In this document: piece by piece, positions 37,804-46,701 of the stretch
Numbering within the stretch: the first letter of the stretch is position 1
Layout: the number at the start of each line of letters is the position of its first letter
Origin: Rhodanobacter glycinis
GTDB taxonomy: Bacteria > Pseudomonadota > Gammaproteobacteria > Xanthomonadales > Rhodanobacteraceae
DNA: 64,000 nucleotides
Assembly: GCF_006438785.1 (NCBI RefSeq)
Contig: NZ_RCZB01000001.1
Coordinates: 1,499,912 to 1,563,911, forward strand
Reading direction: 5' to 3'
Notes under the pieces: generated by a model
Database searches by the model: none
What the model was told of the DNA's origin: nothing
Seen by the model: the letters and a program-made list of their open reading frames with translations, nothing else
Made by a program: the position numbers and the translations under genes

Positions 37804-39503
37804 GGCTTGCTCCCTTGCGGCGTGGTGGTGGCTGGCGCAGGCACGCCTGCCGGCGGCGGGTTCGCTGGCTTCGCATCCGGGCGACGCCCGCGGATCAATG
37901 CCTCCGGATGACCGCCCAGGTAATCGGTGAGCACGCGCAGCGAACGCGCCATGCGCTGCACCTGCTCCAGTGTGGCGCCCAGGTTCTGTTGCAGCGGCGA
38001 GTCGCCGGACAGTGCATCGTTCGCCGTACCCATGGTCTTTTGCACGTCTTGCAAGGTGCCCTTGAACGCCGGCAAGGTCTCGCCATTGACCTGCTTCAGC
38101 GTGGCACTGAGGCCGGCCAGCGTCTGATCGAGGTTTCTGCCGATACTGTCGAACGGGATCTTATTGATCTTGTCGACGATCTCGGCCAGCTGTTCCTGCA
38201 GCTTGTCGAAGCTGCCCGCCACGGTGGGGATCGTCAGCGGCTTGGCCGTCGGATCAAATGCCACCTTCGGCGCGTGCGGCACAAAGTCCAGCGCCACGTA
38301 CAGCTGGCCGGTCAGCAGGTTGCCGGTGCGCACCTGCGCACGCAGGCCATGATCGATCAGCCCGCCCATCAGCTGCGGCAGGTCGCCGTTCTGGCCGCGC
38401 GCCCTGGCCATGGCAGCCAGCTTGTCGTACGCCGCACCCAGGCGCTGCGGATAGATCAGCGCACCGACCAGCACCGGGAAGCGCTGCTTCTGTTCGTCGT
38501 AGTCGAGGCGAATCGACACCACCTTGCCGATGTTGATACCGAGGAACTCCACTGGCGCGTCGACGGCAAGCCCGCGCACCGATTGCTCGAAGCGCATGCG
38601 GATGTAATGCGGCTCGCCATCCGGCGGCGCCATCGCGGTGGTCTGGTCGTCGAACAATTTGTAGCCGGTGTCCGCTGTCGCCGGCGTGTCGTCGTGCGGG
38701 CCCGGCGGATCCTGAAACGCTATACCGCCAGCCAATACCGAAGCCAGCGACTGGGTATTGAGCTTCAGCCCGTTCGCACCGATGGACAAATCCACGCCGC
38801 TGGCATTCCAGAATCTGCTGGATCGGCTGACGAACCGGTCATTGGGGCCGTCCACGAAAATTTGCAGCGAGACGCCCTTGCCGTCCTTGTCCAGCACATA
38901 CGAAACCACCCGCCCCACCTGAATGCGCCGGTAGTACACCGGTGAACCGATGTCGAGCGAACCCAGGTCGTCGCTGTGCAGGATGAAGCTGCGCCCCGGC
39001 GCACCATGATTGACGGCCGGCGGCACCTCCAGCCCGTCGAAGTCCTCCCGCGTCTCTTTCGAATCGCCGACATCGGCACCGATGAAGGCGCCCGACAACA
39101 GAGTATCGATACCCGATACGCCACCCAGTCCGATCCGCGGCCGCACTACCCAGAAGCGCGTGTCCCGCGTCGCGAAGCCCTCGGCGCTTTTCTCCAGCGC
39201 CACATCGACCAGCACGTGATTGCGGTCGGTACTGAGATGGATCTTCTTGACCCGGCCGATCACCACGTTCTTGTACTTCACCGGCGTCTTGCCCGCATCC
39301 AGGCCTTCGGCGCTCTGGAAGCTGATGGTGATTTGCGGGCCGGCCTGCAGCCAGTTGCTGACCACCAGCGAAAGGCCGACCAGCGCCGCCAGCGCCGGGA
39401 TCAGCCAGATCAGCGAGGCGTTGAACCGACGCCGTTTGACCACCGGCCGCGGCAGCTCGTCACCTGCCGGCTGGTCGTGTTCGATATGACTGTCCTCACT
39501 CAT
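37800..39503 (-). CDS. pqiB: PqiB, MCE-domain transenvelope lipid-transport protein
   Basis: A 567-residue protein anchored by one helix (about residues 29-50) with three MCE domains in the periplasm: ITISFQSAEGLDAGKTPVKYKNVVIGRV; a second beginning FILHSDDLGSLDIGSPVYYRRIQVGRV; and a third, YIRMRFEQSVRGLAVDAPVEFLGINIGKV. The C-terminal coiled region likely forms the needle. It probably moves lipids between membranes. The ATG at 39503 overlaps the end of the second pqiA gene by 8 bases. Confidence 0.9.
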
Positions 39504-40149
39504 CAATATCCCTGCCGTCCCAGATCAACCGGGGGTCAAAACTCATCGAGGCCAGCATGGTCAGTACCACGGTCAGGCCGAAAAAGATCACGCCAGGCAA
39601 TGGCTCCACCAGGCTCAACACGCTGAAGCGCACCAGCGCGGTCAGCAACGCCACCACGAACACGTCCAGCATCGACCAGTAACCGATCAGCTCGACCAGC
39701 CGGAACAGCTTCGCACGCTGCACCCGCGCCCAGTCGCTGCCGAGCTGGCTGCTCACCAGCAACGCGCCCAGCGCGAGAAATTTCAGCACCGGCACCACGA
39801 TGCTGGCGGTAAACACGATGACCGCCAGGTTCGGTGAACCGGCGCGCCACAGCTCGACCACGCCGCTGATGATGGTGTTGTCGTCCACGTCGTTGAGGCT
39901 GGCGGTGCGCATGATCGGCAGCAGGTTGGCCGGTATGTACATGATGAACGCGGCAATCAGCAGCGCCCAGGTCCGCGCGTAACTGTTCGGCTTGCGCCGG
40001 TGCAAGGTGGTGCCACAGCGCGGGCACGCCATGGCGTCGCCCACGTCGTCGCCGTTGAGCCGTTCGTCGCCTGGCACGTTGCGACATACCAGCCCGCATA
40101 CCCTGCAGGCGATCAGCCCGAGCTCGTCGGCGCGCAGCAACGCGCTCAT
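39496..40149 (-). CDS. pqiA: PqiA-domain membrane protein, second half-size copy
   Basis: A 217-residue PqiA unit: an N-terminal zinc ribbon (CRVCGLVCRN and CPRCGTTL) and four membrane helices (AFIMYIPANLLPIM and LVELIGYWSMLDVFVVALL are typical). E. coli PqiA is one protein of about 417 residues with two such units; here they are separate genes. The start overlaps the stop of the first copy (ATGA). Confidence 0.85.
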   Translation of the reverse strand: MSALLRADELGLIACRVCGLVCRNVPGDERLNGDDVGDAMACPRCGTTLHRRKPNSYARTWALLIAAFIMYIPANLLPIMRTASLNDVDDNTIISGVVELWRAGSPNLAVIVFTASIVVPVLKFLALGALLVSSQLGSDWARVQRAKLFRLVELIGYWSMLDVFVVALLTALVRFSVLSLVEPLPGVIFFGLTVVLTMLASMSFDPRLIWDGRDIDE

Positions 40150-40763
40150 GCCGGACTCTCCAGCGGCTCGTCCCATAGCTGGCGCAGATCCACCCCGGCG
40201 AAGATGGTGATCAGCAGGGTCAGCGCGGCGTACGCATAGATGCCCGGATCGGCCACCACGTCGAAATAGGTGTGCGCCTTGACGATCGCCACCAGCGCAC
40301 CCAGCACGAAAACCTCACTCATCGTCCACGGCCCGAAATGATGCAACGCCACCATCAGCCTTACAAAACCCGGCGCACGACGGCCCCGACGGGCAAACCA
40401 CAGCAGCCAGCCCAGCGTCAGCATCTTGCCCAGCGGAAAGAAGAACAGCGTGAAGGCAACCAGCACCGAAATGACCTGGGCCTGCTCGCGCCACATCGCG
40501 ATGATCATGCCCCACAGCGTGGTGCTGTTGTGCTGGCCGCTCAACCCGAGCGTCACGATCGGCCACATGTTCGCCTGCACGAACACGATGAACGCGGTGA
40601 GGATCAGCGCCAACATCGCGTTCACGCTCAGCGCGTGATGGCGCTCCAGCTCCGCGTCGCAACGCACACATAGCGCCACGTCGCCACGCACCAGCGCGCG
40701 CCGACGGTAGACCGTGTCGCAGTGTTCGCAGATCAATAACGCTGTCGGTGGGGTCGTGCCCAT
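40146..40763 (-). CDS. pqiA: PqiA-domain membrane protein, first half-size copy
   Basis: A 205-residue PqiA unit and first gene of the pqi operon. The zinc ribbon is CEHCDTVYRRR with CVRCDAEL, followed by four helices with AFIVFVQANMWPIVTLGLSG and HHFGPWTMSEVFVLGALVAIVK. It pairs with the second unit to rebuild a full PqiA/LetA-type membrane partner of PqiB. The ATG at 40763 matches the family N-terminus. Confidence 0.85.
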   Translation of the reverse strand: MGTTPPTALLICEHCDTVYRRRALVRGDVALCVRCDAELERHHALSVNAMLALILTAFIVFVQANMWPIVTLGLSGQHNSTTLWGMIIAMWREQAQVISVLVAFTLFFFPLGKMLTLGWLLWFARRGRRAPGFVRLMVALHHFGPWTMSEVFVLGALVAIVKAHTYFDVVADPGIYAYAALTLLITIFAGVDLRQLWDEPLESPA

Positions 40764-40914
40764 GCACTCGATGCCTGGCTCTGGCGTGACGATGAGTGGA
40801 TTCTCGCAAATCTGAGGTGAAAGCGCTGAACCGCAAGCCGGTGATGCGTCCGCGCTTGATATGCTGGGCAGGCACCCTGATCTGAACCGGCATCCGCCGA
40901 GCTGGAGTTTTTCC

Positions 40915-41784
40915 GTGACTGATGCCGCCACCGTCTCCGCTGTTTTCGATGTAGACCAGCAAACCTTCGAAGCCGATGTCCTGCAGGCCTCGCTGACCAC
41001 GCCGGTGCTGCTGGATTTCTGGGCCACCTGGTGCGAACCATGCAAGACGCTTGGCCCGATGCTGGAAAAACTCGCCGCCGAGTACAACGGGGCGTTTCGG
41101 TTGGGCAAGGTCGACGTGGACGCGCAGCAGGAGCTCGCCGGCATGTTCGGCATCAAGAGCATCCCGACCGTGGTGCTGGTGAAGGACGGCCAGGTGCTCG
41201 ACGGTTTTGCCGGCGCGCTGCCCGAAGGCCAGCTGCGCGAATTCCTGTCCCGTCATGTGCAGCCGCTGGAAGCAGCACCCGCCGACAGCGCCGCCGCTGA
41301 AGCCGAAGCGGAAACACCCGAACAGGCGGTTGAGCGCTGGCAACAGGCGATTGCTGCCGAGCCGACCAAGGCCGAGTTGAGGCTCGATCTGGCATTGGCG
41401 CTGATGCGCGCAGGCCAGACCGATGCCGCCGAGACCGAACTGACCGCCCTGCCGATCAACCTCGCCACCGATGCGCGCGCCGTGCGCCTGCGCACCGAAC
41501 TGGATCTGGCGCATGCGCTGAAGAACGCCCCCGCGCTGGCCGAACTGCAGCAACGCGTGCAGGCCGATGGCAACGACTGGGAGGCGCGCGACCAACTTGG
41601 TGTGCGCCTGCTGCTGGAAGGCGAGCCTGCCGCCGGCCTCGATCAATTCCTGGCGATCCTGCAGCACGCCCGCGACTGGAACGGCGGCCAGGGCAAGAAG
41701 CGCCTGCTTGCCGCATTCGCCACGCTCGACGACGCCGAGCTGGTCAGCCGCTACCGCCGCAAGATGGCTTCGTTGCTGTTCTGA
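40915..41784 (+). CDS. cnoX: Thioredoxin-like co-chaperone CnoX (YbbN) (GTG start)
   Basis: A 289-residue protein with a thioredoxin domain and a C-terminal TPR region. The domain reads VLLDFWATWCEPCKTLGPMLEKLA, with both active-site cysteines present in WCEPC; E. coli CnoX lacks one. The TPR part has a Glu/Ala-rich linker (AAEAEAETPEQAVERWQQAI). It is a chaperedoxin handing substrates to GroEL or DnaK. The GTG at 40915 has GGAG with 7-base spacing. Divergent from the pqi operon. Confidence 0.85.
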   Translation: MTDAATVSAVFDVDQQTFEADVLQASLTTPVLLDFWATWCEPCKTLGPMLEKLAAEYNGAFRLGKVDVDAQQELAGMFGIKSIPTVVLVKDGQVLDGFAGALPEGQLREFLSRHVQPLEAAPADSAAAEAEAETPEQAVERWQQAIAAEPTKAELRLDLALALMRAGQTDAAETELTALPINLATDARAVRLRTELDLAHALKNAPALAELQQRVQADGNDWEARDQLGVRLLLEGEPAAGLDQFLAILQHARDWNGGQGKKRLLAAFATLDDAELVSRYRRKMASLLF

Positions 41785-41813
41785 ACTTCACCACGCAGCG
41801 ACTCTCGCCACAT

Positions 41814-41879
41814 GTGAGAGCGGCTTCAGCCGCGATGCCTTTCCTCCTGCAGGAGCATCGCGACTGAAGTCGCTCCCAC
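41814..41879. repeat. REP-type intergenic palindrome
   Basis: Two 25-base arms (41814-41838 and 41855-41879) are imperfect reverse complements, built around the GCGGCTTCAGCCGCGAT core, with a 16-base loop that itself contains the palindrome CTCCTGCAGGAG. This form of repeat is abundant between genes in Xanthomonadales and Pseudomonas. Confidence 0.8.
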
Positions 41880-41901
41880 CGAAAATCCGGATTCCAGAAC
41901 C

Positions 41902-42354
41902 ATGCGCGCATCCACCTTCCGCCGTCTGCTCAACCTGTGGCCGCCATTCCTGGTCAACGCCATCCGCGTGCAGTCGCTCAGCGACGATTACAGCGAGGCA
42001 AGTGTGGTGCTGCGGCTGCGCCCATGGAACCGCAACTACGTGCGCAGCCAGTTCGGCGGCAACCTGTTCGCGATGGTCGACCCGTTCTGGATGTTGTTGG
42101 CGATGCACCAGCTCGGCAACGACTACTACGTGTGGGACAAGGCCGGCGCGATCGACTTCGTGGCGCCGGGCCGCGAGGACGTGTATGCCCACTTCAAGCT
42201 GGAAAGCAGCGTCGTCGACGAATTGCGCGCGGCAGCAGCGGGTGGCGAGAAAGTGCTGCGCTGGTTCGAGACCGAGGTGAAGACCGCTTCCGGCGAGGTC
42301 ATCGCCATCGTGCGCAAGCAGATCTACGTGCGGCTGAAACCGAAGGCTCGATAG
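41902..42354 (+). CDS. DUF4442 hotdog-fold thioesterase-like protein
   Basis: A 150-residue protein. RPWNRNYVRSQFGGNLFAMVDPFWMLLAMHQLG is the DUF4442/PaaI-like hotdog signature, and VWDKAGAIDFVAPGREDVYAHFKL the central strand. Related proteins are acyl-CoA thioesterases, but the substrate is unknown. It begins 22 bases after the REP element, so transcription may come from the cnoX side. Confidence 0.75.
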   Translation: MRASTFRRLLNLWPPFLVNAIRVQSLSDDYSEASVVLRLRPWNRNYVRSQFGGNLFAMVDPFWMLLAMHQLGNDYYVWDKAGAIDFVAPGREDVYAHFKLESSVVDELRAAAAGGEKVLRWFETEVKTASGEVIAIVRKQIYVRLKPKAR

Positions 42355-42459
42355 TTGCGTAAGGCGGGCACTGCACGCCGGCACTTGCCATCTGTTGCCG
42401 CACATCCCGACCGCAATGGGTGCCAACACCCCCGCACATTGGCGCGACGCGACTTCTCA

Positions 42460-43125
42460 TCACGCTCGTTCGAAACGCACAATCTCGTCCAGCTGCCGCG
42501 AGGCATTGCGCAGGTTGCGACCGCTCATGTCATCGACAATGCGCTGCAGGAACGGCGAGCGGATCGGACGCCCCGCAAACCGACGCGCCAGCCACACGCT
42601 GATGCCGATGCCCACCAACCCCACTGCCATGTTGGCCCAAATCCAGCCGGCGCCCGCCGCGTAAAGATCCACGCCGGTGAAGTCCATCACGGCCACCAAC
42701 GGCACCAGCAGCCACAGGCACCACCAGGGCAGGCCAAGCGCCAAGGTGCTGTAGACCCGAAACCGCCGCAGCTGCGCCAACCTGCGCTGCAACACCAGCA
42801 CGGGTGCGTCGAACAAATAGATCCGCGCCAGCAGGAACCACTGCGTGGCACAGGACCAGATCGCCGCGAGGCCGTAAACGTGCAGCAGCAGCCCGATCAG
42901 CAACAGATGCGGAGTATGCCGCTGCGCCACCCAGAACGAGGCGACCCAGACCACGAAGGCAATCCAGCCCACCACTTCCAGACCTAGCCACCACAGTGTG
43001 CGACGCATCGAGGCACGCGACTTTTCCATGCGCTGATCGCGGAAGTCCTGGCGCAGCAATTCCTCCATGCCCTCCTGGCGAATCTCCATGCGGGCCCAGG
43101 CCTGTTTCAGTTCATCAAGTTCCAT
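42460..43125 (-). CDS. Membrane protein, probable partner of the adjacent sigma factor
   Basis: A 221-residue protein with no recognised domain. The N-terminal 45 residues are charged (MELDELKQAWARMEIRQ), followed by four hydrophobic helices (roughly 45-65, 75-95, 125-150, 155-180). Its start overlaps or abuts the sigma stop, depending on which of the ATGs at 43131 and 43125 is used; GGAGC lies 7 bases before the second. Co-translation with the sigma gene suggests an anti-sigma or membrane sensor role, though no zinc-binding anti-sigma motif is present. Confidence 0.6.
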   Translation of the reverse strand: MELDELKQAWARMEIRQEGMEELLRQDFRDQRMEKSRASMRRTLWWLGLEVVGWIAFVVWVASFWVAQRHTPHLLLIGLLLHVYGLAAIWSCATQWFLLARIYLFDAPVLVLQRRLAQLRRFRVYSTLALGLPWWCLWLLVPLVAVMDFTGVDLYAAGAGWIWANMAVGLVGIGISVWLARRFAGRPIRSPFLQRIVDDMSGRNLRNASRQLDEIVRFERA

Positions 43126-43127
43126 GG

Positions 43128-43655
43128 TCATGCTCCGGTGGTTTGCGCGCCGGTCATCTGGCCGCGCAGTTTCTGCTTGATGCGACTGATCTTGGTCGCC
43201 AGGTTGGTTTCGCTGATACCGAGGATCTCGGCCATCTCGGTGTAGCTGCGGTCTTCCAGATACAGCAGGATCAGTGCGCGGTTGAGCGGATCGAGCTGGC
43301 CGATGAACGCATACAGCGCGGTCAGCCGCTCGTCCTGCTCTGGTATCACCTCGCCGCCGCCGACGGTTTCCAGGTGATGCGCCTCCAGCGGCTCGAACCG
43401 ATCGGCCTCCGACCAGCGCTCGCGCCGCGCCTGCGAAATCGCCACGTTCAGCGCGACGCGGTACATCCAGGTGGAAAACTTCGCCCTTGTTTCGTCGTAG
43501 CCGCCGAACGAACGCCACAGCTGCGCGCCGATCTCCTGCACCAGATCGTCGCGATCGGCGGCACTGCGGCTGTACAGGCCTGCCACCTTGAAGACGATCC
43601 TGCGATGTTCGTGCAGCAGCGACTCGAAACGTTGCTGATGTTGTCTGGCAGTCAT
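43128..43655 (-). CDS. ECF-type RNA polymerase sigma factor
   Basis: A 175-residue sigma factor. Region 2 is FESLLHEHRRIVFKVAGLYSRSAADRDDLVQEIGAQLWRSF with FSTWMYRVALNVAISQAR, and region 4 is LDPLNRALILLYLEDRSYTEMAEILGISETNLATKISRIKQKLR. The Leu/Ile-rich helix-turn-helix with ISETNLATKISRIK resembles ECF sigmas whose partner is a membrane protein. GGAGG lies 11 bases upstream of the ATG at 43655; an ATG at 43682 is possible. Confidence 0.85.
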   Translation of the reverse strand: MTARQHQQRFESLLHEHRRIVFKVAGLYSRSAADRDDLVQEIGAQLWRSFGGYDETRAKFSTWMYRVALNVAISQARRERWSEADRFEPLEAHHLETVGGGEVIPEQDERLTALYAFIGQLDPLNRALILLYLEDRSYTEMAEILGISETNLATKISRIKQKLRGQMTGAQTTGA

Positions 43656-43773
43656 GGACGTCGTTTCCTCCGTTCCACCCATGATTCGCAAGGTACGGAA
43701 AAAAATCACAGGGTGGCAGCCACACGTCCAGCCAGGCAGGCGTTACCTGCAACGCGAAGAGGTCGCGCAGCGC

Positions 43774-44138
43774 CTACGGAATGTTCTGCGCCACGCGCCA
43801 GAGCACGCCATTGGGATCGAACAACGTGAAGTCGCGCATGCCCCATGGCTGGTTCGTCGGCTCCGCCGAAACGAGCCGGCACGCCGGCCGCCAGCACGTG
43901 GGCATGCCAGTCGTCGACGTTTTCGACCAGCAAGTGCGTCTGGAAATTCCTGACGAACGACGGCTCATTGAACGCTTGCAGCAGAAAACTCGTCCCTCCC
44001 CATGGCGGACGTAGGCAAGCCCTCCGCCGACCACAGCACCTCGAAGCCTAGCGCCCGATAGAACTGCTCGGATACCGCAAAGTCGAGCGTTGGCATGTAG
44101 GCACGCACCGGATATCCCGCGCTGATTCTTTGGTGCAT
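43774..44138 (-). pseudogene. VOC-family (glyoxalase/bleomycin-resistance-like) pseudogene with frameshifts
   Basis: Homologous segments occur in three frames of the minus strand. The ATG at 44138 opens YPVRAYMPTLDFAVSEQFYRALGFEVLWS; then GGLAYVRHGEG in a second frame; LLVENVDDWHAHVLAAGVPARFGG in a third; and finally QPWGMRDFTLFDPNGVLWRVAQNIP, back in the second. In order these rebuild a complete VOC protein of about 120 residues, so at least three small indels have broken it. The homopolymers at the breaks could also be sequencing errors. Confidence 0.75.
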
Positions 44139-44318
44139 CTGTCGAAAGCGTCGAATAACTTTACATTTTGGGTTGTTTGGCGCACAGCAAGCAATGGCGG
44201 GGTTTCCGGTAAAAACACGGGCCCAAAACTGGCTTTGACGTCGGCAGGCCTTACGATCCACCGCGCGATCAAAAAGCCCGTCGGCGCGTCCGCGCGTAAA
44301 ATCAATAAGTTGCGAAAT

Positions 44319-44334
44319 TGGCACGCTTGATGCT
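44319..44334 (+). promoter_or_regulatory. Sigma-54-type promoter of the PEP-CTERM gene
   Basis: TGGCAC (44319-44324) and ATGCT (44330-44334) place the essential GG and GC exactly 10 bases apart, the canonical -24/-12 geometry of RpoN promoters (consensus TGGCAC-N5-TTGC). Transcription would start near 44346, about 64 bases before the ATG. Inverted TTTTGGG (44166-44172) and CCCAAAA (44222-44228) lie 90-150 bases upstream, where an enhancer-binding protein would bind. Confidence 0.6.
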
Positions 44335-44409
44335 CGCACTCTTCAACGAGAGCAATAGGTACAGGCACCGCGGTGTCGCTGCGGGACGCAACCTAGGGAG
44401 AACAAGAAA

Positions 44410-45033
44410 ATGTCGATTCGTTTTGGTTCCAAAGTCGCCGGCGCCATGCTCGCCGCCGTCGCGGTGGCTTTTCTCGCGCCTGCCGCCCAAGCGACGCCAA
44501 TCTCGTTCTACAACGATGCCGGAACGCCAACCGCGGCACGGTTTACGGTCGGTTGCGGCAGTGCGAGCGGAGATTGCTCCGGACTGCTTGCCGCCGTCAG
44601 CGACACGAGCCCGCTTGCATGGAGCTCGACAATTGGTCAAATGCTGGGTGGCCCGTCGAACGCCAGCCCGACGAGCGAGACGAATTTCGTCAACGACCTG
44701 CTTGGTACCGCTTTTGCCTCCACTTTTGCCCCCAGTAGCGGCAACCTCGCGCCAACCAACAGCAACTCGTTCGAATTTTCTCTGGATACGGCTTACTTGC
44801 TGATCAAGGTGGGTGACGGCCCAACACACCAAGGCTACGCTTTGCTGCGAAACCTAGACGGTAAGCTGGACCTATGGTTCACCGCAACCGGCCAGGCGGG
44901 AGGGCTCAGCCACTACATCACGTTTGATGGTAGTGGGCCTACGCCAGTCCCGGAACCCACAGGACTGCGCATGTTCGGCTTAGGCGTGTTGCTGATCTGC
45001 GGATTTCTGGGATTGCGCCGTCGTTACAACTGA
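44410..45033 (+). CDS. PEP-CTERM sorting-domain protein
   Basis: A 207-residue exported protein. The signal peptide ends near AQA-TP. The C-terminus is a PEP-CTERM signal: VPEPTGLRMFGLGVLLICGFLGLRRRYN, with the VPEP motif, a hydrophobic helix and an Arg cluster. In characterised systems exosortase (EpsH) processes such tails, and the proteins accompany exopolysaccharide. The mature region is Ser/Thr/Asn-rich with no recognised domain. GGGAG precedes the ATG by 8 bases. No exosortase gene is in the window. Confidence 0.85.
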   Translation: MSIRFGSKVAGAMLAAVAVAFLAPAAQATPISFYNDAGTPTAARFTVGCGSASGDCSGLLAAVSDTSPLAWSSTIGQMLGGPSNASPTSETNFVNDLLGTAFASTFAPSSGNLAPTNSNSFEFSLDTAYLLIKVGDGPTHQGYALLRNLDGKLDLWFTATGQAGGLSHYITFDGSGPTPVPEPTGLRMFGLGVLLICGFLGLRRRYN

Positions 45034-45059
45034 AGTGATTTTCGTTCGAAACGACCTTC

Positions 45060-45090
45060 AAACAATCCACGGCAACGGGGATTGTTTTTT
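45060..45090 (+). terminator. Intrinsic terminator of the PEP-CTERM gene
   Basis: AAACAATCC pairs with GGATTGTTT around a 10-base loop and is followed by a T-run. It lies 27 bases after the PEP-CTERM stop. Confidence 0.85.
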
Positions 45091-45580
45091 GGAGTGCGCT
45101 CGGCAGTGCGCGCCTGCTTGGCGGTGAAATGAAGTTGCCGCGCTAAAACGGACGCGGGGAAGCGGTACTTTCATCGCACCCTGGGATTCCCATGCAACCG
45201 ATTCCGCATCGTCACCGCCCTGCGTAACTATGCGCGCCGCGTTTGGTACGCGCCGCGGCGTGTGTCCACGCGGTCCGCCGCAAGTACCATGGCCGGATTG
45301 ATGCGCGAGGGACGCTTGTGTTCGAAGACTAAAGGCGATCGCTTCCACCCGCGCACGCCGATAGCCACAGCACCACCGGTTCATCGCGAACAACCGCATC
45401 GAACGCCGGTTTGCCGTGAACAGTGACGTACCGGCTTGGCAGAACTGCCATACCGGCCTCAGCCGTAACGCTGTGCGGGCGTGCGCCGGAATGCTGTACC
45501 GAATTGACCGGAATCACCACTGACGGCCGCTTCTCTTCCCGCCGTCGAAAGGCTGGAACGACGTCTTTGGCCCAGGCTGG
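45091..45580. other. Stretch with no gene supported
   Basis: No family-level coding signal is visible here. A 63-codon minus-strand reading frame (45329-45520) has no recognisable motif and is not called. The base composition is less GC-biased than the flanking genes and the region adjoins an IS fragment, so it is probably a decayed or recently rearranged segment. Confidence 0.4.
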
Positions 45581-45646
45581 GTGAAAACGCCCTGGCTCGA
45601 TAAACTTGTCTTACCGCGCCGACGAGAGTTGCCGGCAGGACGTCTT

Positions 45647-45778
45647 GTTGAAGGAGAAGACCGCTCGCAGAGCACCTTTCTGCCTGAGCGCCTCGACGAT
45701 TACGTGACGCAAGACAACCCGGTGCGGGTCGTGGATGTCTTTGTCGACAACCTAGATCCTGCCTCGCTGGGACTTTGA
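45647..45778 (+). pseudogene. IS1182-family transposase N-terminal fragment
   Basis: The reading VEGEDRSQSTFLPERLDDYV followed by TQDNPVRVVDVFVDNLDPASLGL matches the N-terminus of IS1182-family transposases (remembered form: GEDR-Q-TLLPE-LDDYV-DNPVRVVDVFVD-LDLGALGF). It ends in a stop after about 43 residues, so only a relic of a roughly 450-500-residue protein remains. No terminal inverted repeats were found. Confidence 0.7.
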
Positions 45779-45854
45779 CCGGGCGGTCGGCTGCCGCAGG
45801 CAGACGAAAGCTCTTCGCTGAAAACCAAAGCGCGGATGCACACGTGCACAGAAG

Positions 45855-45920
45855 CGATTCGGGTCTTCATCGGAATGACGACTATGGGAGAGTCTGGCGG
45901 GCCTTCGCCGGAATGACAGC
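45855..45920. repeat. Two degenerate copies of a GGAATGAC intergenic repeat
   Basis: TCATCGGAATGACG and TCGCCGGAATGACA occur about 40 bases apart, resembling halves of the widespread TCATTCC-GAAGG-type dispersed repeat read on the other strand. They lie between the IS fragment and the DUF502 gene. Confidence 0.4.
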
Positions 45921-46023
45921 TGTGAGGGGAAACGCCGCGCCGGAACCTCGCATCCAAGCCGCAGCACAACCACCACCCTCCCCTACAATGCGAAATTCCC
46001 CAAACCAACGCCGCCGGATCCCC

Positions 46024-46701
46024 ATGCGCCCCCTGCGCCTCAAACGCTACCTGCTGACTGGTCTGCTCACCTTCATCCCGTTATGGGTGACCTGGCTGGT
46101 GTTCAAGTTCGTGCTGGGGCTGCTGGCCGGCATCGGCGCGCCGCTGGTGGCCGCACTGCTGAATGCGTTGGCGCTGGTGGCGCCGCATACGGCCGAATCG
46201 CTCAAGATGGAATGGCTGACCTTCATCGTCGCGCTGGTGATCACGCTGGTGGCGTTGTACCTGCTCGGCTTCGTCGCCAATCGGGTGATCGGCCAGCGCT
46301 TCATCAATGCATTCGATGGCCTGCTCGCGCGCATCCCGGTGGTGCAGACGATTTATGGCGGCACCAAGAAATTGATGGCGGTATTGCAGAACAAGCCGTC
46401 CGGTGTGCAGCGTGTGGTGCTGGTCGAGTTTCCGCGGCGAGGCATGAAGGTGGTCGGCTTCGTCACCCGGGTGATGATCGAGGACGGCACGGGCCGCGAG
46501 ATGGCGGCGGTGTTCATCCCGACCACGCCGAATCCCACCGGCGGTTATCTGGTCGTGCTGCCGCTGGGCGAGCTGACCCCGACCGACTGGACGATGGACC
46601 AGGCGATGGCCTTCATCATTTCCGGTGGTGCGGTGGCGCCCGATACGCTGCCCGCCTCACCCGCGCTGCTGCGCGGTGCCGAACTGGAGGACCATGCATG
46701 A
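46024..46701 (+). CDS. DUF502-family membrane protein
   Basis: A 225-residue protein with two membrane helices (about residues 9-35 and 60-85). RYLLTGLLTFIPLWVTWLVF and IPVVQTIYGGTKKLMAVL are the DUF502 hallmarks. Function is unknown. The stop overlaps the next ATG (ATGA), so it is co-translated with the M14 peptidase gene. Confidence 0.85.
   Translation: MRPLRLKRYLLTGLLTFIPLWVTWLVFKFVLGLLAGIGAPLVAALLNALALVAPHTAESLKMEWLTFIVALVITLVALYLLGFVANRVIGQRFINAFDGLLARIPVVQTIYGGTKKLMAVLQNKPSGVQRVVLVEFPRRGMKVVGFVTRVMIEDGTGREMAAVFIPTTPNPTGGYLVVLPLGELTPTDWTMDQAMAFIISGGAVAPDTLPASPALLRGAELEDHA

Noticed and set aside
41814..41879. The large palindrome as an intrinsic terminator
   Set aside because: Arms match the intergenic REP type with a structured loop and no T-run.
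45329..45520. Small minus-strand frame in the PEP-CTERM to IS gap
   Set aside because: No recognisable motif, no supporting Shine-Dalgarno and no homology I can name.
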